The position numbers and the translations under genes are program-made. A stretch of DNA of 16,016 nt from Phoronis pallida. Taxonomy: Eukaryota; Phoronida; Phoronidae. Below the pieces are notes generated by a model. It had not been told where the DNA came from. It did no database searches and saw nothing but the letters and a program-made list of their open reading frames with translations. The first letter of the stretch is position 1, and each line of letters starts with the position of its first letter. This document shows positions 8,441 to 16,016 of this stretch, piece by piece. The DNA lies in contig JAOXYC010237570.1 of NCBI GenBank assembly GCA_028565715.1, forward strand, positions 1 through 16,016, read 5' to 3'.

Positions 8441-8934
8441 GAAACTTGTTTTTGTTCTTGACCAAATCATATTGGGGATTCAATTCCAGAGCATAAATGA
8501 TTTGAGAAAACTTATATTGAAAAAATGATTACAAAATATTGATTTAATTGTAGAAATTAAGTACAATCTTATACACATTAAGCTTTCAAAAGCATTAGAA
8601 TGAACTAGATATGACAACTTTACGAGAGTAAGTCGTTTCAAGGTGAAAATTGGAGACCATCTTGGATTTGAAGGTCAAAATAGGGTCAAATGATTAGAAT
8701 TTTATCACAAATGAATTTAGAACCCCAAATATGATCTGAAAATATCTTTTCTTTTAAACAACTCAATTGTCCGATTTTGTAAATTCCACCACTGCCAACA
8801 GCAGCCATTTTGTTTTTTGACTCTCATGGTGGTCATGGAGAAAATCTGACGTGATATTGGGCAGAAATCAAAATGGTATGGTCCAACAGACCCGTGTGCC
8901 AAATTTGGTGCTTTAACTCAAAAGTGAACGAAAT
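8441..8934. other. Non-coding stretch between two TE relics
   Basis: No coding motif is present. The sequence contains phrases such as GACCATCTTGGATTTGAAGG and GTGTGCCAAATTTGGTGC that look like a dispersed non-autonomous repeat or the 3' terminal region of the inserted element. No clear terminal inverted repeat was found. The minus-strand open frame at 8717-8902 looks spurious. Confidence 0.4.
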
Positions 8935-9680
8935 TATCCCTTATCCCTGGTGCCAATCTTGTGTTACAAAATGAGAAGCCATTAATCCGTAAACTGAGAA
9001 CAGTATTGCTAAATTTGAACAAGAAAGTTCTATTGAGGTTCATGAAACAAGACTCCCTGCATGGGAAATATGTGCTTGACATTGATATCAACTCCTCGGC
9101 CAATCACAATGATCTGGAACAAATTATTGGGGCACAAAGGTGTAAATCTTTCATAAGTGAGAAGAAAATGTCCGACACAAAGGTTGCAAAGATATATACT
9201 TGTGCAAAGAGGTTTTACATTGCTGGTTATATTTTCATAAGAAAATTAAAGAGGGACCACTAGAGGCTTTGTTGAAGAATGCACAAGTGTTTGACTTTAA
9301 TAACATAAGACAGGGCTCATTTTCACAGATTAAGTTTTTCCTGGACACATTTTCTTTCCTCTATGATGTCCAAAAGACAGATACACTCCAAGAAGAATTC
9401 ATTGAACTTCAGGCTGAAATCATACTGGATGACATATTCAATTAGGAGGATGCAGGGGGAGGCTAGATACCATTAAAGACAATGTAGGCCATGATACATT
9501 TGCTACACTTGCTACTGTTGCAAGAAAAATTATTTTGATACCACAAGGTAACACTTCATGTGAACAGGTTTTTTCTCATTTGCTGGACATCAGAAGTGAT
9601 GCTACGCATCCATGCCTAGTAAAACACTAGCAGCATTGTGTGTGGTCAAAGAACAGAAAGTCCTATGTTTTGACAATAAA
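8935..9680 (+). pseudogene. hAT-superfamily transposase, C-terminal half, decayed
   Basis: Two overlapping frames (8961-9263 and 9200-9445) give the distal part of a hAT transposase. They read G-A-N-L-V-L-Q-N-E-K-P-L-I, then L-R-F-M-K, then A-K-R-F-Y-I-A-G-Y-I-F-I-R-K-L, then N-I-R-Q-G-S-F-S-Q-I-K-F-F-L-D. A third segment, after the stop at 9443-9445, carries A-T-V-A-R-K-I-I-L-I-P-Q-G-N-T-S-C-E-Q-V-F-S (about 9510-9575). P-S-K-T-L-A-A-L-C-V-V-K-E-Q-K (about 9612-9656) follows, which is the hAT dimerisation region. It belongs to the same family type as the N-terminal half at 4140-5180 and resumes about where that half stops, with roughly 50 residues missing. At least two frameshifts and the internal stop make it a pseudogene. 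Confidence 0.75.
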
Positions 9681-9942
9681 TTGTCCTCAAATAGCTTGCT
9701 TTTTTTTAGAGCATATATCTGGTCTGGTTTGAACCATCAAGCATGGTGAAAGTCAACCAATAAACTGGGATTGATAAAAAGTAAATTTGAGATGCTTATT
9801 TCTGTTTGTTATGCTGTTTTATTTGGTGAAAACATAAAATACATGTATTAGAATGTGCTTCCCGTTGTTTGTCTATGTTGCGTTGCCATGTTTTACTATT
9901 ATATCCAGGGCATACCTTTTCTTGTTTTTTTTAAATCATCGC

Positions 9943-9994
9943 AATAAGGAAATTAATCCTAAAATAAGGAAAATCCCAATCTTGAATAAGGAAA
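9943..9994 (+). repeat. Subterminal AATAAGGAAA repeats of the hAT element
   Basis: AATAAGGAAA occurs at 9943, 9963 and 9985, spaced 20 and 22 bp, ending 26 bp inside the probable hAT terminus. Short spaced subterminal repeats are typical transposase-binding sites in hAT elements; binding here is inferred. Confidence 0.5.
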
Positions 9995-10008
9995 AGAGCT
10001 CTTAAGTT

Positions 10009-10020
10009 GTGGCAGCCCTG
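10009..10020 (-). repeat. Probable 3' terminal inverted repeat of the hAT element
   Basis: On the minus strand the end reads CAGGGCTGCCAC, the CAGGG start common at hAT termini. It lies about 340 bp after the transposase relic and just beyond the subterminal repeats. No matching left terminus was found upstream of 4140, so the left end is lost or diverged. Confidence 0.5.
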
Positions 10021-10651
10021 TATCAGTGACAAAAGTTCTAAGATTTCTTTCAACTTTTTTTTTACAAAAATCCTATTTCCGGGAATCGGGTCATGTAATT
10101 GAGCCTGGACCTAAAATGATTTCATTGAAAACATTATCCACCTACTACAGTATAGTAAAAACTATTTGATTTACCTCCAGGCATTATACATCAAAAAAAT
10201 GACAAAATGTTCACATGTAATATAATAGGAATTAGAAATCGATTTTTCAATATATTATTACTTGTGAAAGATCAGACCTTTCCCATTGACAAACAGCAAT
10301 TAATATGGTCTGATCTTTTACATGTAAAAACCAGCAATCAAAATAGTATGATCTTTCATTCTTTACATGTGACAGATCAATTTCTAATTTATGATAAATT
10401 TCATTATAAAATGGGCTACTTTTGTTGCATATGTTGTATATGCCTCAAGGTTCTTGGGTTTTCTTACTATGCTTCCCACCTGTTTTCTGCTCAGGGCAGA
10501 CGGGCAGGCTAACATAGGCTCTTTTGTTGAAAGCAAAATCTGTGCAAAGACAGTGCCTAATATATTTTAGAAGGCAACATTGTAGAGTTGGCAGTCTCTA
10601 AATGTACCATCTCAAGTATAAATAAGGATCACAAAACAAAAAAAAAATGTT
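10021..10651. other. Intergenic region between TE block and DDX24
   Basis: No gene is recognised. A plus-strand frame at 10207-10512 has no protein character and includes the inverted repeat at 10267-10318. Part of this stretch could be DDX24 3' UTR if a polyadenylation site further downstream is used. Confidence 0.5.
10267..10318. repeat. Inverted repeat, 12-bp perfect arms
   Basis: AAAGATCAGACC (10267-10278) and GGTCTGATCTTT (10307-10318) are perfect complements separated by 28 bp. Similarity extends a few bases outward with mismatches (TTGTG/CATGTA). A related ATGATCTTTC...ACATGTGACAGATCA section follows at about 10350-10380. It could be a small hairpin or the remnant of a palindromic element. 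Confidence 0.6.
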
Positions 10652-10657
10652 TTTAAT
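10652..10657 (-). promoter_or_regulatory. Possible DDX24 polyadenylation signal (ATTAAA)
   Basis: On the minus strand ATTAAA lies one base after the DDX24 stop codon (10661-10659). It is the commonest variant signal, and no AATAAA was found downstream on this strand to about 10100. Its use would give a very short 3' UTR, so confidence is low. Confidence 0.3.
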
Positions 10658-10658
10658 A

Positions 10659-10789
10659 CTATTTCTTTGGTCTTTTATTTTTCTTCAGTCTCCTTTGTAC
10701 TGTTTTGTTTCTGATTTTCAGTTTCTTTTGAAGTGCATCATGGGACTTCCTGTCAGATAGGAGTGTAGTTATTGCATCAGTCCTAGCGC
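10659..10789 (-). CDS. DDX24: DDX24 terminal exon
   Basis: The exon starts after TTACAG and is 131 nt. It completes a Gly codon, then encodes A-R-T-D-A and a strongly basic end ([19 protein letters not shown]) before TAG at 10661-10659. Such a tail fits a nucleolar protein. Confidence 0.85.
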
Positions 10790-13700
10790 CTGTAAAAAAT
10801 AAGTGTCATGATTTACAAGATGGTAAAAAACATGTTTCTTATTGTCTATTGTACATTGCCAACCAAAATATACAAACTATTTTCACAATCACATTTTAAA
10901 TAATACAAGGTAGAAGCGCGAACCCTGATGTGTGTGCTGGAATAATTTATAAAAAATGCTTCTAATAAAATCACAAGAAGTCAGCAGTGAGTCTTTATTA
11001 GTGGCAGGTAATGACATTCTATTACTTGGGGTTATGCTCTAAAACTAATCCATGATAATAATCAAAATATAACCTGCCCCTTTTACGCCGAGACATGGCA
11101 TATTTTTAATGTAGAGAAGCTTACAAACCTGTAAATGATGGCACAACAAGTTTGCCAGATTTTGTAGGATATTTGCCAGCAAACCTCTGAGAAGCCAAAC
11201 TCTGCTTGAGTAGAGACTTCATCTGGGCTCTTAGCTGCTTCAATTTCTGTTTATGTATTGACTGCTCCTGAGTATCACCCAAGTCATGAAGACTATAGCT
11301 GGTGTCAAGGAGAAATAGAACAGCGTATCAAGTCTAAAGATAATGTTTAGTTCTAGTCCCAGTTTCAACGAGGAAACTGGTGTCTTGGGCAATCCATGCT
11401 TTTTCAAAGACTCTGAACGGTCTGAAGGTGCAACATTTCTTTTTTCAAGTTATTAGTTCCTAATACTAAAGATAGGGGCCCAAGCCTTCAGTGAATATTC
11501 CATTTTTGTATCAATAATAATGTCATGTTTTCCTTTATTTGGTTGAACAAATATGTTAAATCTCTATCTAAATCTATCCATACTTTAGTGAGCCACACAG
11601 AATCAGAATGCATTGGATATTTGTCTTGAAAATAATGTGAAGAATACACATTGAAATATGTCGACTTTTAAAAGCGTTGTTTTCTATATCCAATGCATTT
11701 TATCTAAATCTGTATTACAAGCAGGTGTCGAGAAGAAACTTGAGCAAAATTTCAAAATTGATTTTATAATAAACTTGAAAATTAAAACTATCAGTGACAT
11801 GAACAGTGTTTTCCGCTATTTTGACACAACAATGTGATCAAAACACTTTAAAGAAGAACAAAACTCAAGGATACAGATGCTGATCACTTTCTATGTCGAC
11901 GTCCATCTCCCTAGCTGCTTTGAGGAACCAATCATTCTCATGCCTTTTCTTACTAGCTCGATGTTCTTCAACGTCTATTTTACGGGCCAGGGTGACCCGT
12001 GTTTTGACAGCTGGCATCAGATCTTCATCAACAGGAAAAGTTGGCAGGTCTTCATCTGTGAGAACAAAACAAATTATTTGCATTAAATTTATAAATTAGT
12101 ACCTAGGATAGCTGAGAAGCTGAGGACTGATATCTGGCTCAATGTGAAATTAACCTGCCGTGGTCAAAAACGATTTATCACCAAGCTATGGAAATTTTAA
12201 AGTTTCTCACTGCAACAATATTGTCAGCCATTTTACTTTTTGAATTTTATGACTGACTTTACTTCATCAACTTAATTCAAAACACACAGCATTTTACTGA
12301 TATGCAGCCAGCAGGTGGCACTATCATCCGTTGTTTACAATGTTGTAAAGGGCAAATTTGAGGTTTAAGGGCAAAATGTCTATTCCTGAGCAATAATATA
12401 ATTTAATCTGCAGTTACTTCTAAATAAATTGCTGAAATCACGAACCCCTGTTGAGAGTTTGAACAATCTTGCGGTAGTTTCTCATATCATCCTGTCCAAC
12501 GAGCACGACACTGACTCCTTCCTTCATGGCCCTAGCAGTACGACCGCTACGATGGATATAGTTCTGAAATAAAATGGAAATAAAATCATGCTAATTTTTA
12601 ACTTTAAAACATCCAGAAATTGTCATTAACCATTGTATAAAGTGGTAATTCTGATGTCATCACTTTCTGCATGGTTGACGAGTCCCCTGTGTACTGTATT
12701 TGTCAAAAAGTGACAAAAATGGCCTTCAATACCAAAAGGTGAGAATTATATTTCGAGTCTTTATCTACTTAATTATTAATCATCTCACCTCACACGTTCT
12801 TGGTACTTGGTAGTGTATAACATGCTGAACATCCGGAATATCAAGACCTCGTGCTGCGACATCCGTAGCTAGCAATAACCCCTTCTCATTGGCTGAAATG
12901 GTGGAGAATAGAATTGTTGAATAAGAGAAAAGAAAAGATGATAATCTTCAAATTATTGTTGGTGGCTCCCAGTTCAGCAGTCTATGACCTTTTGGGAGTC
13001 TCCTCTTGATTTATTCATTGTATTTAATTTATATTTCGTGAAATAAAAGAATTGTTCTATTCTACTTAAAATGGACATTTCTAAATTTGCCAACAATGCC
13101 ACCTACAACACTGGGAGACTTGTTACACCTCATTCAGTTTTATTGCTGTCACAATTTACAACTGTTTGAACTCAAGTCGACAGTCAAGCTCATAAAAGAT
13201 TAATATAAAATCATATTTTCTTCTTTATAACAACTCTACATCCTAGGAGTAAATTTAATTGTTGGCTTAAAAAATAAGTTGTTGTAATCAATGAGATTAC
13301 TAAAATGGGTTGGGTCGTTAAGAAAATGTGGGTTTGAAATGCAAGACAGGAATATACTGTCTCAATTAGGCAACAGTGTCATTGATAGGCAAACATCTCG
13401 ACACACCAAAAGTGTTCCATACAAAACACACACAAATCAACAAATAAAAGAACATCTTACCAGTGAATTTCTCTAGATTCTTTAGTCGCTGTTTCTGGTG
13501 CATGTTTGCGTGGAGGGCAAGTGGCTCCCTCTCAAGGACAGTGAATACAGAGATGAGGCGACGAATGCAATCAATACTGTTAGCAAACACCAAGGTTCTA
13601 CCTGGGTATCGAAGTAGGAAGTAGTATAGATACAAATCCTGGAAAAAAAATGTGGCACTATTACTTAAAAGCAGCACAAACCCTACATTTCCATGCCCCT

Positions 13701-15381
13701 AGCACTATTGGCAAACTAATCCTTTACATATTTGTTTTCAATTCAAGTGGTATATCGCTACTTATGAATGTGAAGTTATCATCTATCGAATGCGGTCAAT
13801 CAAGGAATTGTTGTTACAAATTGCCGCCTTATATTCATCTGAACGAATAAATACCTTCACTCCTGCTGGAAATTTCTATACAGGCTGCCTATGTGACTTG
13901 ATGAATATCTTGAGGGTGACGAGATAACTGAGAACAACTGTAACCTATTAATTTTGTGTTTTCGAAAAAGAATGAAGGTAGTGACACGAATTGGCAACGA
14001 AAAATGACCAAACTGTTTAAAAGAAAGGGATGAAAATGTCGTATTTCCTATGATACACGCGTTTAATTCTCTTTCACTACGCAACTTACAACAGAGTTAA
14101 AGAAGCGTATTTTTTAGTATTTCAAATAATGAAAGATATTTTTGAATTGCTGAATGAAGTACTTGTTGCAATAATTGCATCGTATCATGTTACTAACCTT
14201 TTCCTCGCTACTGCAGTTTATTTTTGCCTCACTCAGTGTCTCTGCAGTCCCCACTTTCCTTGTGAGGTCAATTATTTTGGGTTTCTCTTTAATTCCAATT
14301 TGAGTCATGAGTGATTCTGCAAAAATAATTAAATATTATTATACTTGTCAACAAACAAAGAAAAAAGACTGATAGGTGCAAAATATCAAAAAGTCAAAAA
14401 AAATATATTAGTATTTGCATTTTGTGAAAAACACTTCTAGCCAAGTGTCAGAACTTGAAGTTTAACCACGGGTTAAAGTACAATCATGACAATTCTTGCA
14501 AAAACAAAACTCTCATGATAGCTTGGATGGAATAACTGAAATGATGTCACAAGAGCAACCACAAATTGAAGTGGATGGAGGGATGTATGTCATGCCCTTC
14601 TGCATTCAAATCGGCCCCAGGAGGATGGGTGAGATGCAAAATCTGTGAACTGCGAAATCCATGACAATTAATCTTGAGGAGTTTATCAAATACATTTTGT
14701 TCAGCAATGGATATGCCAAATGAAATTTAACTTTTATTTACCAAGCTTCTGTTTCTGATCAAATTTCACATATTTCTTCTTCTTTTTCATCATCCGTTGT
14801 GGTCCCAGATGTACAAATGTCAGTGTAGCCGAAAACACAAAGTTTTGACGCCTGTTCTTCTTATTTTCATCACTACAAGGAAAGTATTCAACATTTCAAT
14901 TCTTTGAGGTAAACAATAGTTGCCTGTTTCAAAATTACAAAGTCACCCCCCTTATTTCTCTTAAAAGTATTTTAAAGATCCTTCTACAGGCGGCTGTAAA
15001 TGTCATTGGAACATGTGTTAATCTAAGTTTCCGTGTGAGGAAATTTTCCAACCAAAGCCGGTATTCATTCCCAGCTGAGTGGACTTAGGCAGTGCCAGTA
15101 TAAGTGTCTTACTCAAAGATACACAACCTTTTGATTATAAGTCTAGAGCTTGATCAACAGAGCTGCACTTTGGTGCTCAGAAATTTAGGATTTGCAAATT
15201 CCCTCATCACAATAAAAAAAAATATTTCTATCTTAGTTCAGATCTAGAATTGCCGTACATACGTGTTAATAAGTTCCAGTAAACTTGACAACTCCTGGAA
15301 GTGACCCTTTTCTACCATCCTATCAGCTTCATCAATCACCAGGCACTTAATATCAGCTACTGTTGACAGATGGGGCTCGCC
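10659..15381 (-). CDS. DDX24: DDX24, ATP-dependent DEAD-box RNA helicase (C-terminal half; 5' exons outside window)
   Basis: Nine exons join on the minus strand: 15381-15263, 14872-14742, 14316-14198, 13638-13461, 12892-12789, 12563-12446, 12055-11875, 11298-11129 and 10789-10659. They total 1251 nt, or 416 codons plus TAG. Every junction is GT-AG and the frame stays open. The protein carries motif II V-I-D-E-A-D, motif III S-A-T, motif IV L-V-F-A-N-S-I, motif [13 protein letters not shown] and motif [11 protein letters not shown] lysine-rich tail follows. The K-P-K-I-I-D-L-T-R insert between motifs III and IV, the L-Y-L-Y-Y-F-L section and the HRSGRTAR form of motif VI (not HRIGRTGR) identify DDX24 rather than another DEAD-box member. 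In vertebrates DDX24 is a nucleolar helicase linked to ribosome biogenesis and p53 control. The Q motif, Walker A (motif I) and the N-terminal extension must lie beyond 16016. No lesion is seen. Confidence 0.93.
11129..11298 (-). CDS. DDX24: DDX24 exon, C-terminal extension
   Basis: The exon starts after CACCAG and ends before GTTTGT; it is 170 nt. It encodes [15 protein letters not shown] and Y-P-T-K-S-G-K-L, matching the vertebrate 'KYPTxSGKP' region. The alternative downstream donor GTAAGC would bring in an immediate stop, so GTTTGT is preferred. Confidence 0.88.
11607..11699. repeat. Inverted repeat in a DDX24 intron, 14-bp perfect arms
   Basis: AATGCATTGGATAT (11607-11620) and ATATCCAATGCATT (11686-11699) are exact complements with 65 bp between them. 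They lie in the intron between exons 11875-12055 and 11129-11298. It could be a small hairpin or a decayed MITE-like insertion; no target duplication was seen. Confidence 0.6.
11875..12055 (-). CDS. DDX24: DDX24 exon, end of helicase core
   Basis: The exon starts after TCACAG and is 181 nt. It encodes D-E-D-L-P-T-F-P-V and a basic R-V-T-L-A-R-K-I helix, both aligning with vertebrate DDX24. The frame would stop at TGA 11865-11867. Instead a donor GTATCC after 11875 gives a split Leu codon that fits the next exon exactly. Confidence 0.88.
12446..12563 (-). CDS. DDX24: DDX24 exon with motif VI
   Basis: The exon starts after TTTCAG and ends before GTTCGT; it is 118 nt. It encodes [11 protein letters not shown] (motif VI with the arginine finger, DDX24 form) and V-L-V-G-Q-D-D-M. 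It ends with one base of a split Asp codon. Confidence 0.93.
12789..12892 (-). CDS. DDX24: DDX24 exon with motif V
   Basis: The exon starts after TTTCAG and ends before GTGAGA; it is 104 nt. It encodes [14 protein letters not shown] (motif V, RNA and ATP contacts) and [11 protein letters not shown]. It is too short to stand out as an open frame on its own. Confidence 0.93.
13461..13638 (-). CDS. DDX24: DDX24 exon with motif IV
   Basis: The exon starts after TTCCAG and ends before GTAAGA; it is 178 nt. It encodes [17 protein letters not shown] (motif IV) and [11 protein letters not shown]. It ends with one base of a split Ala codon. The open frame continues into the introns on both sides, but that part is read-through. 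Confidence 0.95.
14198..14316 (-). CDS. DDX24: DDX24 exon, insert between motifs III and IV
   Basis: The exon starts after TTGCAG and ends before GTTAGT; it is 119 nt. It encodes K-P-K-I-I-D-L-T-R and a [12 protein letters not shown] section, both characteristic of the DDX24 insert. It ends on a whole codon (E-E-K). Confidence 0.93.
14742..14872 (-). CDS. DDX24: DDX24 exon with motif III (SAT)
   Basis: The exon starts after TTGTAG and ends before GTAAAT; it is 131 nt. It encodes N-F-V-F-S-A-T-L-T (motif III, coupling ATP hydrolysis to unwinding), then a basic K-K-K-K-K-Y section at the start of the DDX24-specific insert. It ends with one base of a split Glu codon. Confidence 0.93.
15263..15381 (-). 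CDS. DDX24: DDX24 exon with motif II (DEAD box)
   Basis: The exon starts after TTTTAG and ends before GTATGT. It is 119 nt, enters in phase 0 and leaves with two bases of a split Thr codon. It encodes [15 protein letters not shown], the ATP-hydrolysis DEAD box with the DDX24-type follow-on. This is the most 5' exon found in the window. Confidence 0.93.
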
Positions 15382-15402
15382 CTAAAATTAACATAGCCAG
15401 AA

Positions 15403-15560
15403 GTACAGAGACAATCATCTGTAAGTAAATATTCATGACTTAAGTACAAGATCAGATGCTGAGATAAGTCAGACAATAGTAACATGACAAGAGATAAAGA
15501 GACTATCATTTGTAAGTAAATTATAGTTAATTCAAGTACAAATTTGGATGCTAAGCTTTA
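15403..15560. repeat. Diverged tandem duplication, ~91-bp offset
   Basis: Similar blocks occur 91 bp apart. One has CAGAGACAATCATCTG, GTAAGTAAAT and AAGTACAAGATCAGATGCT. The other has AGAGACTATCATTTG, GTAAGTAAAT and AAGTACAAATTTGGATGCT. The GTAAGTAAAT cores start at 15421 and 15512. This lies in the partial intron upstream of the first visible exon. Confidence 0.55.
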
Positions 15561-15795
15561 TAAGAAATTCTGTGTAAGGGTCCCTTGATGAATATTATTA
15601 ACTTGCATCTTGAGTAAAAAATTCAAAAAAAACCTGTAAGTTGTGATTTGAGAGCTTTTTTTTCTTAAAACAGTCCCACCAAATCTTAAAGGGGGTATAA
15701 TGCTGGTTTTCATTTATTTTCAACAATAACATCTACTTGCATCAATGCGAACAGTTACTGGAAACAAGATAGTTCGACAATTTTGAAATTCATAC
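15561..15795. other. Intronic sequence, no exon recognised
   Basis: I searched the minus strand from 15382 to 16016 for the upstream helicase motifs (A-T-P-G-R, Walker A) and did not see them. This is presumably intron of DDX24. Confidence 0.5.
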
Positions 15796-16011
15796 TTTGT
15801 TTACAATTTGGTGAAATTTGCAATTGTTTTGAAAAAATGTAAACAAACCTTTGTTTACAAAAATTATAACTCTTTCCCAAATGAAACAAACAGTTTTTAT
15901 GGATGCCATTTTACTATCTTAGCAATAATCAAATCTTGCTTTGGAATAAAATGGCTCAATTTCAAAGATATAAACAATATAAGGTTTGTTATGTAAACAA
16001 TGTTGTTTACA
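15796..16011. repeat. GTAAACA palindromes (forkhead-like sites)
   Basis: TGTAAACAAA-CC-TTTGTTTACA (15838-15859) is a perfect palindrome with 10-bp arms. TGTAAACAA-TG-TTGTTTACA (15992-16011) has 9-bp arms with the same 2-bp gap. A single TTTGTTTACA lies near 15797. GTAAACA is the core forkhead (FOX) binding consensus. The block could equally be part of a dispersed repeat whose hairpins happen to contain this word. Confidence 0.6.
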
Positions 16012-16016
16012 AACAA

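Noticed and set aside
9906-10020. 115-bp hAT-type MITE bounded by CAGGGC and GCCCTG
   Set aside because: Only 6 bp of the ends match and the flanking 8-mers differ (ATTATATC versus TATCAGTG), so there is no duplication support.
944-10030. TATCAGTGAC at 944 and right after the hAT terminus at 10021 as a target-site duplication
   Set aside because: No hAT terminus adjoins the copy at 944, a similar word occurs again near 11790, and hAT duplications are 8 bp. Probably coincidence.
10207-10512. 101-residue plus-strand open frame
   Set aside because: No protein character; it spans an inverted repeat in intergenic AT-rich sequence.
11877-12099. Plus-strand open frames over the DDX24 exon
   Set aside because: They are antisense shadows of the exon at 11875-12055.
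13366-13677. 103-residue minus-strand frame as a complete protein
   Set aside because: Only 13461-13638 is DDX24 exon; the rest is read-through into flanking introns past clear GT and AG splice sites.

Overview
This is a eukaryotic, almost certainly animal, genomic window. The right third carries a gene with nine recognisable coding exons, all with GT-AG introns of about 225-576 bp. The left two thirds is a dense graveyard of transposable-element (TE) remnants. The AT-rich introns and the mix of hAT, pogo-like, LINE and OTU-like relics suit a marine invertebrate (mollusc-like or another lophotrochozoan/deuterostome). The species cannot be fixed from the sequence. There are no bacterial features such as operons, ribosome binding sites or rho-independent terminators.

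Left block (1-4140). A minus-strand 3' remnant of a non-LTR retrotransposon lies at about 212-580. It is followed by a broken gene of unknown identity: an open segment at 900-1178, then a run of 52-residue tandem repeats (1228 to about 2100) in another frame. A short hAT C-terminal trace (2476-2601) and an OTU-protease-like relic (about 3062-3705) follow. No intact gene is seen here.

Middle block (4140-10020). The pieces are ordered as expected for four elements nested inside each other. An hAT transposase pseudogene has its N-terminal half at 4140-5180, its C-terminal half at 8935-9680 and a probable terminus at 10009-10020. Between the halves lies a large unnamed TE-type protein, with its N-terminal part at about 5215-5830 and its C-terminal part at about 7191-8440. 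That protein is interrupted by a pogo/Tigger-like DDE transposase fragment (about 5850-6218 and 7143-7190). The pogo fragment is in turn interrupted by a 5'-truncated LINE (6219-7131) with near-matching target-site duplications. All are decayed by stops and frameshifts.

Right block (10659-15381, minus strand). This is the C-terminal half (416 codons plus stop) of the ATP-dependent RNA helicase DDX24, from the DEAD box to the stop codon. All intron phases agree and the joined frame stays open. The 5' exons (Q motif, Walker A and the N-terminal extension) must lie beyond the right edge. This is the only apparently functional gene. Its introns hold small inverted and direct repeats, and the partial intron at the right edge carries striking GTAAACA palindromes.
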